A stretch of 64,000 nt of DNA, from contig DASXHD010000021.1 of assembly GCA_036488725.1 (NCBI GenBank), forward strand, positions 1-64,000. The letters are read 5' to 3'. Shown one piece after another: positions 59,239 through 64,000 of this stretch. A program made the position numbers and the translations under genes. The notes below the pieces were generated by a model. That model did not search any database. It had not been told where the DNA came from and saw only the letters and a program-made list of their open reading frames with translations. Positions within the stretch are counted from its first letter, which is position 1. The number at the start of each line of letters is the position of its first letter. Source of the DNA: DASXHD01 sp036488725 (lineage in GTDB: Bacteria; Myxococcota_A; Polyangia; Polyangiales; Polyangiaceae).

Positions 59239-60243
59239 ATGATGTCGCGCGGTCTGCCTTTCTTGTGCGTGCTGGCTGCGCTCGCCTGCAAGGCGCCGGC
59301 GGACGTGCCGGACGCCGACCCGGGCGACTCGGGCGCGGACGAGCCTTCGACCGCGACGACCGCGGTGACCGTGTTCGTCGAGCCGGGCGACAACGCCAAG
59401 CCGCTCCTCGATTCGATTCAAGGCGCGACGTCGTCGATTCACATGACGATGTACCTGCTCACGTCGAACAGCTACGTGACCGCGCTCATCGCGAAGAAAA
59501 AAGCCGGGCTCGACGTGAAGGTCGTCCTCAACCAAAATTTTCCGACGCCGGATCAATCGAACGCGACGGTCTTCAGCCAGCTCCAAGCCGGCGGCGTCGA
59601 CGTCGTGTGGGCGCCGCCGCAGTTCACGTACACGCACGAAAAGGCCGTGATCGTCGACGGTACGTCGGCGTGGATCATGACGATGAACGTGACGTTCTCG
59701 TCGCCGAGCGCGAACCGCGAGTACCTCGCGCTCGACACCGACGCCGACGACGTCGCCGAGGCGGAGCAAATCTTCGAGGCCGATTTCGCGAACACCGCGG
59801 TCACGCCGGCGGGCAAGCTCGTCGTCGCGCCGGACGGCGCGCGGGATGCCCTTCTCACGCTCGTGAACGGCGCGACGACGTCGCTCGACGTCGAGGGCGA
59901 AGAGCTGAGCGACTCGGCGATCGTCTCGGCGATGGTCGCGGCGCACGACCGCGGCGTCACTGTGCGCGTCGTCCTCTCCGACGACTCGCCGACGTCGGCG
60001 CAAGCGAACGCGGTCCAAACGCTCGAAGCCGACGGCATCGACGTGCGCAAGCTCTCGACGCCTTACGTGCACGCCAAGACGATCGTCGCCGACGGAACGC
60101 TCGCGTACGTCGGCTCCGAAAACTTCACGGCGAACTCGCTCGACTCGAACCGCGAGCTCGGCCTAATCGTCGCCACCGTCTCCGAAGTCTCCAAGATCGA
60201 CGCCACCATCAGCGGCGACTTCGGCGCCGGCGTCACGTATTAG
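59239..60243 (+). CDS. Phospholipase D-family lipoprotein
   Basis: A 334-residue lipoprotein (LAALACKAP) with two PLD catalytic motifs: HxKxxxxD in YTHEKAVIVDG (about residue 135) and in YVHAKTIVADG (about 280), followed by SSPSANRE and SENFTANSLDSNRELG. Both halves are complete, so it may hydrolyse phosphodiesters (phospholipids or nucleic acid) outside the inner membrane. An Asp-rich linker follows the Cys. The 3' end overlaps the convergent esterase gene by 81 bases. Confidence 0.88.
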   Translation: MMSRGLPFLCVLAALACKAPADVPDADPGDSGADEPSTATTAVTVFVEPGDNAKPLLDSIQGATSSIHMTMYLLTSNSYVTALIAKKKAGLDVKVVLNQNFPTPDQSNATVFSQLQAGGVDVVWAPPQFTYTHEKAVIVDGTSAWIMTMNVTFSSPSANREYLALDTDADDVAEAEQIFEADFANTAVTPAGKLVVAPDGARDALLTLVNGATTSLDVEGEELSDSAIVSAMVAAHDRGVTVRVVLSDDSPTSAQANAVQTLEADGIDVRKLSTPYVHAKTIVADGTLAYVGSENFTANSLDSNRELGLIVATVSEVSKIDATISGDFGAGVTY

Positions 60244-61062
60244 CCGCTCGGATCGAATTCCGAGCGCCGGCGTGAACGGAAAACCCTTCGCGAGCGTGCG
60301 CTGAAAAAAAGTCAGCACGACGTCGAGGTCCCAATCCGGCAGCGCGTGCCCGCCTTCGCGCGCGACGAGGACGTGCGGCCAACCGGCCGTCGAGAGCTCG
60401 GCGTCGAGCTTTCGCATTTCGGGATCCGCGGCGTCGTCGTCCGCCGTCACGAGCAGCATGGGCGGGCCGCCGCCGACGAGCTCACCCGCGGGACCGCCGT
60501 GCGCGACCGCGATCGCGCGGAACGACCCGAGACCCCGCGCCGCGATGAGCGACGCGAAATAACCGCCGTTCGAAAAACCGAGCAAGACGTTCGGCCCATC
60601 GCCGAGCCGTTCGCGAACGCGCGCGATGGCATCGGCGGCGCGCGCGGCGAACGCCGGCGCGTCGGCCTCGTTGTGCTCGTTGCTGGGCCAGCAGAAATAA
60701 TCTTTGTAGTCGGCGGAGCTGCACTCGCCGCGCACGCCGTGAAGCGCGAGCACCGCGAAGCCGCGCGACGTCGCGAGCTTGGCCAGGCGCGCTTGACGAT
60801 CGAGCTCCTCGTTCGCGGTCGCGTCGTCGTACCGGCCGTGCAAGTAGACGACGAGCGGCACCGGCCCGCCCGGGTCGCGCGGCTGCGCGAAGCACGCGTC
60901 GCCCTCGAGCCGCTCGAGCGACGAAGCGCACCATGTGGCGACGGGCCCCGCCTCGATGCCGGGAGCCGCAGGCTCGTCCGCGCCGGCGGGAACGGCGATC
61001 CACGCGATGAACGCCACGACCATCGCGGCGGCGCCCCCCGCCGCGACCCAGATCGTTTTCAT
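60163..61062 (-). CDS. Exported alpha/beta hydrolase (esterase/dienelactone hydrolase-like)
   Basis: A 299-residue protein: signal/membrane segment TIWVAAGGAAAMVVAFIAWIAV, then alpha/beta hydrolase core with VPLVVYLHGRYDD, LLGFSNGGYFASL (nucleophile Ser), LLVTADDDAADPE (acid) and EGGHALPDWD (His). It resembles the esterase-D/polyhydroxybutyrate depolymerase-like LpqC group. The last ~27 residues (AGAEVAADGGVDLGDFGDGGDD) overlap the antisense PLD gene. The start lies 12 bases after the tRNA-His gene on the same strand, so it may be transcribed with it. Confidence 0.8.
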   Translation of the reverse strand: MKTIWVAAGGAAAMVVAFIAWIAVPAGADEPAAPGIEAGPVATWCASSLERLEGDACFAQPRDPGGPVPLVVYLHGRYDDATANEELDRQARLAKLATSRGFAVLALHGVRGECSSADYKDYFCWPSNEHNEADAPAFAARAADAIARVRERLGDGPNVLLGFSNGGYFASLIAARGLGSFRAIAVAHGGPAGELVGGGPPMLLVTADDDAADPEMRKLDAELSTAGWPHVLVAREGGHALPDWDLDVVLTFFQRTLAKGFPFTPALGIRSERLIRDAGAEVAADGGVDLGDFGDGGDD

Positions 61063-61074
61063 CATCGCCGCGAG

Positions 61075-61152
61075 TGGGGTGACCGACGGGGATCGAACCC
61101 GCGACAGCTGGAGCCACAATCCAGCGCTCTACCTGACTGAGCTACGGCCACC
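61075..61152 (-). tRNA. tRNA-His (GTG), CCA encoded
   Basis: The minus strand folds into a 78-base tRNA: 8-base acceptor stem with G-1 paired to C73 as in tRNA-His, D-arm GCTCAG...GAGC, anticodon arm CTGGA-TTGTGGC-TCCAG with anticodon GTG, T-arm GCGGG-TTCGATC-CCCGT and encoded CCA. One G:T pair is in the acceptor stem. A consensus promoter lies directly upstream. Confidence 0.97.
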
Positions 61153-61164
61153 GAAACGGCGCGG

Positions 61165-61193
61165 AGCATAGCGCTCGGCGCGGCCAATGCCAA
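61165..61193 (-). promoter_or_regulatory. Promoter of tRNA-His
   Basis: On the minus strand TTGGCA (61193-61188), 17 bases, TATGCT (61170-61165), then 12 bases to the tRNA 5' end. Both elements fit sigma-70 consensus well. Confidence 0.75.
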
Positions 61194-61222
61194 CGGACGC
61201 TTCGAGGAGGTGCGCTCTGACG

Positions 61223-62254
61223 TCATGAAACCTTCCAATAGGCGCTCGCCGCACGCGCCGCGCGCTCGACGTCGGGGGCGTCGGGGTCGGACGGAAGCTC
61301 GTCGTAGGTTCGGCCTTCGAGCGTCGCGCCGAGCGCCTCTTCGAGCCCGCCCTCGAGCGACGGCAAGTCGTAGCCGCCCTCGAGCAAGAGCGCGACGCGG
61401 CCGCCCGCCGACTTGCGCGCTTGCTCGGCGAGACGCTGCGTCATGTATCCGTAGCCGCGATTCGAGACGTGCATTTCGGCGAGCGGGTCGCGCGTCGCGG
61501 CATCGAAACCGGCGCTCACGAGCACGAGCTCGGGCGCGTACTGTTCGAGCACCGGCGAGACGACGCGATCGAACGCCGCGCGATAAACCGCGTCGCCGCC
61601 GCCCGCCGCGAGCGGAACGTTCACCGTGAAGCCGCGCCCTTCGCCCTCGCCGACGTCCTCGAGCGCGCCGGTCCCCGGATAAAACGGAAACTGATGCAGC
61701 GACACGTAGAGCACGTGCGGATCGCGCCAGAACATTTCTTGCGTGCCGTTTCCGTGGTGCACGTCGTAGTCGACGATCGCGACGCGCTCGAGGCCCGCCG
61801 CGCGCGCCGCCGCCGCCGCGACGGCCACGTTGTTGATCAGACAAAATCCCATCGCGTGCGCCGGACGCGCGTGGTGCCCGGGGGGACGGAGCAGCGCAAC
61901 GCCGCTCGTCGCATCTTTTCGCGCGATGCGGGTCGCCATCTCCGCCGCGCCGCCCGCCGCGCGCTTCGCCGCTTCGATGCTCTTCTCGCTCACGAACGTG
62001 TCGGGATCGAGCATCCCGCGCTTTCCGCGCAGCGACTCGAGCGCTTCGACGAAACGTGCATCATGCACGCGTTCCAAGACCTCGGCCGACGCCTCGCGCG
62101 CCGCGATGCGTTCGAGGTCGCCGCCCGCGTGAGCCACCGCCGCGCGCGCTGCGATCAGCCGCTCCGGCCGCTCCGGGTGATAGCCGATGGGCTCGTGCTG
62201 GTCGAACGTCGCGTCGTCGACCAAGAGCGCGCGGGGCTTTGCGCCTATCGGCAT
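61223..62254 (-). CDS. Histone deacetylase-like amidohydrolase (class II/AcuC family)
   Basis: A 343-residue zinc deacetylase of the arginase fold. YHPERPERLI near the N-terminus, LLRPPGHHARPAHAMGFCLINNVAVAA (catalytic His pair), IVDYDVHHGNGTQEMFW (zinc ligands Asp and His), LVSAGFDAATRDPLAEM (zinc Asp) and LLEGGYDLPSL (Tyr at the active site) are all intact. Bacterial members act on acetylated small molecules (acetoin utilisation, polyamines) or on lysine of enzymes. Substrate not predicted here. GTG 62257 is an alternative start. Confidence 0.93.
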   Translation of the reverse strand: MPIGAKPRALLVDDATFDQHEPIGYHPERPERLIAARAAVAHAGGDLERIAAREASAEVLERVHDARFVEALESLRGKRGMLDPDTFVSEKSIEAAKRAAGGAAEMATRIARKDATSGVALLRPPGHHARPAHAMGFCLINNVAVAAAAARAAGLERVAIVDYDVHHGNGTQEMFWRDPHVLYVSLHQFPFYPGTGALEDVGEGEGRGFTVNVPLAAGGGDAVYRAAFDRVVSPVLEQYAPELVLVSAGFDAATRDPLAEMHVSNRGYGYMTQRLAEQARKSAGGRVALLLEGGYDLPSLEGGLEEALGATLEGRTYDELPSDPDAPDVERAARAASAYWKVS

Positions 62255-62322
62255 CACCGCATGTTGCCGAATCTTGCGCGCCGATGGTAGCGTCGTTTCC
62301 GCACGGGAGGGCCAGCTCGGCC

Positions 62323-63768
62323 ATGCGAAATAAGATCATCGTCGTCAACGCCATCATCGTCGCGATCGTCGGCGTGCTCGCATTCGTCATGATGCGCGCG
62401 TCCATCACGTCGGCCGCGTCGAACACGCAGGCGCTGCTCGACACGGCCAAGCACAGCGCCCTCGGCGCGAGCGCGCGGCTGCAGGTCGACGGTTTGAAAG
62501 TCGAGCGTTGGCTCACGGTGAAAGCGGCCGAGCCGGCCGCCGCCGATCCGCTCAACAAAGCCGACCCGACCGCCGCCGGCGCCGCCGCGACCCAGCTCTG
62601 CGATGCCATCGTCGGCGCCGCGAAGACCGCTCCCGATTTCGAAGGCCGCGTCCCGTCGCTCGTGCTCCTCACCGACGCCAACGGCATCACCATCGGTCGC
62701 AACGGCTCCGACCTTCGCCGCAAAGACGATCTCGGCGCGACCTATCCGGTCTTCAAGGCTGCGATTCAAAAAGGACAAGCCGGCAGCGACGTCTGGTCGA
62801 ACAAAGTCGATCAAGTGCTCGCGTCGTACGCGCCCGTCAAAAACGACAAAGGCCAAGTCGTCGGCGCGCTCGTTATCGGCATCCAGCTCGGCGACGAGCT
62901 CGGTCGCGTGGCCGACTCGACGACGGGCCGCCCGCTCGTCCTCGCCGCAGAAAACAAGGACGCAGTCGAAGTCCTCGCCCGCTCGAGCGCCGACACGAGC
63001 GCGCTCGACACCGCGGCGACCAAGGGCGCGATGGACACGGTCCGCGCCGTCATCGACAAAGGCCACGCCGAAGCCGCGCCCGCCGGCGACATCATGCTCG
63101 GCGCCGCCCCGCTCGAGAGCCTCGGCGACGGAAAGAGCAAAGCGATCGTCGCGAGCTCCCCCAACGTCCTCATCGCCGACGCCGGCAGCCTCGCGACGCC
63201 CATCCTCGGCGTCATGGCGCTCGGCATCATACTCGTCGTCATCGGCGGCTGGCTCCTCGGCAGCTACATTTCGGCGCCGATCGCGCGCCTCGAAGAAGGC
63301 TTGCTCGCCATCATCAACGGCCAGACCGACAAGCGCTTCCAGCTCGAGCACGCCGAGCTCGGCGGTCTCTCGTTCCGCATCGATCAGCTCTTGAACCAGC
63401 TCCTCGGCGTCGAAGAAGACACGAGCGACGAAGAAGGCCGCATCTCGCGCGCGCCGAGCGCCGCGGCGATGGAAGCCGCGGTCGGCGACGAGGGCGGCGC
63501 AGCACCGGCAGCAGCCGCACCCTTCGACGCGAACGAAGTCGCCGCGCTGAAGAGCGAGCCGGCCCCGCAGTACTACGCGCGCATCTACCGCGAATACATC
63601 GCGGCCCGGAAAGCGATCGGCCAGCCGGTGGACCAAATCACCGAGCAAGCCTTCCAGTCGCGGATTCAGTCGATGGAGTCCGACTCGGCCCAAAAGGGCA
63701 AGCCGGTCCGCTACAAAATCCAGAGCAACGGCCGCGAGGTCGTGTTTCTGGCCGTTCCGATTGGTTGA
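62323..63768 (+). CDS. Membrane sensor protein with extracytoplasmic sensor domain and HAMP-like linker
   Basis: A 481-residue protein. Membrane helix 1 is about 4-25 (IIVVNAIIVAIVGVLAFVMM), then an extracytoplasmic region 26-285 that looks like a Cache/PDC-type sensor (VPSLVLLTDANGITIGRNGSDLRRKDDLGATYPVFKAAIQKG, ASYAPVKNDKGQVVGALVIGI), helix 2 about 290-315 (ILGVMALGIILVVIGGWLLGSY) and a HAMP-like stretch (ISAPIARLEEGLLAIINGQTDKRFQ). The cytoplasmic C-terminus (about 340-481) has no kinase, cyclase or methyl-accepting motif and contains YYARIYREYIAARKAIGQPVDQITEQAFQSRI, a myxobacterial-looking conserved region of unknown role. GGGAGG precedes ATG 62323. Confidence 0.75.
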   Translation: MRNKIIVVNAIIVAIVGVLAFVMMRASITSAASNTQALLDTAKHSALGASARLQVDGLKVERWLTVKAAEPAAADPLNKADPTAAGAAATQLCDAIVGAAKTAPDFEGRVPSLVLLTDANGITIGRNGSDLRRKDDLGATYPVFKAAIQKGQAGSDVWSNKVDQVLASYAPVKNDKGQVVGALVIGIQLGDELGRVADSTTGRPLVLAAENKDAVEVLARSSADTSALDTAATKGAMDTVRAVIDKGHAEAAPAGDIMLGAAPLESLGDGKSKAIVASSPNVLIADAGSLATPILGVMALGIILVVIGGWLLGSYISAPIARLEEGLLAIINGQTDKRFQLEHAELGGLSFRIDQLLNQLLGVEEDTSDEEGRISRAPSAAAMEAAVGDEGGAAPAAAAPFDANEVAALKSEPAPQYYARIYREYIAARKAIGQPVDQITEQAFQSRIQSMESDSAQKGKPVRYKIQSNGREVVFLAVPIG

Positions 63769-63816
63769 GGCCGAGGAAGCAACGGGCCCTCTCGCGTGCT
63801 ATAGGGCGGGGTCCAC

Positions 63817-64000
63817 GTGGGCATCTTCGACTTCTTCAAAAAAACCGACAACAAGTCCGAAAAGGTCAGGCAGAAGCCCCCGCAGCTTCGCCGCGAAGTC
63901 GCGCGCTACGCCGAAACGGTCGGCAAGAAGCGCGCGCAGAACTACGACCGGATGGAGGCGATCGTCGAGCTCTCGAACCTCGCTCAGCCGGCCGACAACG
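63817..64000 (+). CDS. Partial gene, possible repeat/helical protein (runs off right edge)
   Basis: From GTG 63817 the frame stays open for 61 codons to the window end: MGIFDFFKKTDNKSEK then basic, helical text (LRREVARYAETVGKKRAQNYDRMEAIVELSNLAQPADN). The 'GIFDFFKK' start is typical of small cytoplasmic regulatory or HEAT-like proteins. TATAGG lies 11 bases upstream. Function cannot be told from the visible part. Confidence 0.6.
   Translation, partial: MGIFDFFKKTDNKSEKVRQKPPQLRREVARYAETVGKKRAQNYDRMEAIVELSNLAQPADN

Overview
The window is one continuous piece of a GC-rich chromosome (roughly two-thirds G+C by eye). It most probably comes from a myxobacterium (Myxococcota), and Polyangia fits best. 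The reasons are a CdnL/CarD-family regulator, a Ser/Thr protein kinase with a membrane anchor and Pro/Ala/Thr-rich tail, a MopE-like metal-binding motif, many lipoproteins with Asp/Ala-rich linkers ('DAGSDAPS'-type), TonB_C-fused outer membrane receptors, and dense packing with many start/stop overlaps. No insertion sequence, prophage or CRISPR array was seen. One tRNA (His) is present. No gene-free stretch exceeds 300 bases; the largest gaps are about 150-210 bases.

Layout. 1-4285 (minus): operon of a secreted lipoprotein, a beta-propeller/di-haem cytochrome c lipoprotein and a beta-propeller-type lipoprotein that runs off the left edge. 4369-5347: two small lipoproteins, convergent. 5532-9010: an E2-type acyltransferase without lipoyl domain, a divergent ferritin-like di-iron protein and a phytoene-desaturase-like flavoenzyme. 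9063-16843 (plus): lipoprotein, methyltransferase, a large S41 protease, then pdxJ-acpS-nnr. 16840-18321: a frameshifted lipoprotein gene and an ECF sigma factor. 18322-23902 (minus): an operon whose order and protein features match the translocon part of a type III secretion system (small ORF, tip/filament protein, SycD-like chaperone, SseC/YopB-like and SseD/YopD-like translocators), followed by a cobalamin adenosyltransferase, an NlpC/P60-like candidate effector and a lipoprotein. 24046-31864 (minus): CdnL-like regulator with a basic tail, a lipoprotein, tyrS, an IHF/HU subunit and two GT-C membrane glycosyltransferases. 31891-37405 (plus): membrane protein, TonB-dependent receptor and two lipoproteins. 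37345-41636: DUF1704-type metallopeptidase, PIN-PhoH ATPase, beta-propeller protein and formylglycine-generating-enzyme-like protein. 41738-47818 (plus): yajC-secD-secF, a small secreted protein, then an mlaF/mlaD-like pair. 47891-53694: Gly-rich lipoprotein, MopE-like lipoprotein, TPR/PEGA-like protein, Ser/Thr kinase, XRE regulator, lipase and thioesterase. 53684-64000: a second GT-C protein, TPR protein, GT87 mannosyltransferase, lipoprotein, cystathionine synthase/lyase, PLD lipoprotein, esterase, tRNA-His, class II histone deacetylase-like amidohydrolase, a HAMP sensor and a partial gene.

Together the genes are mostly cell envelope and secretion functions (Sec, Mla-like, TonB, lipoproteins, glycosyltransferases) with a few core metabolic genes. 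The most notable item is the translocon-like operon at 20848-23902: myxobacterial type III-like systems have been described as lacking needle and translocon, and this set is arranged like sseA-sseB-sscA-sseC-sseD of SPI-2 but sits without any secretion apparatus genes in view. A second theme is regulatory. A group of genes has a -10-like hexamer ending only 5-7 bases before the start codon, which suggests leaderless mRNAs, and two divergent gene pairs appear to share a symmetric -10 element.
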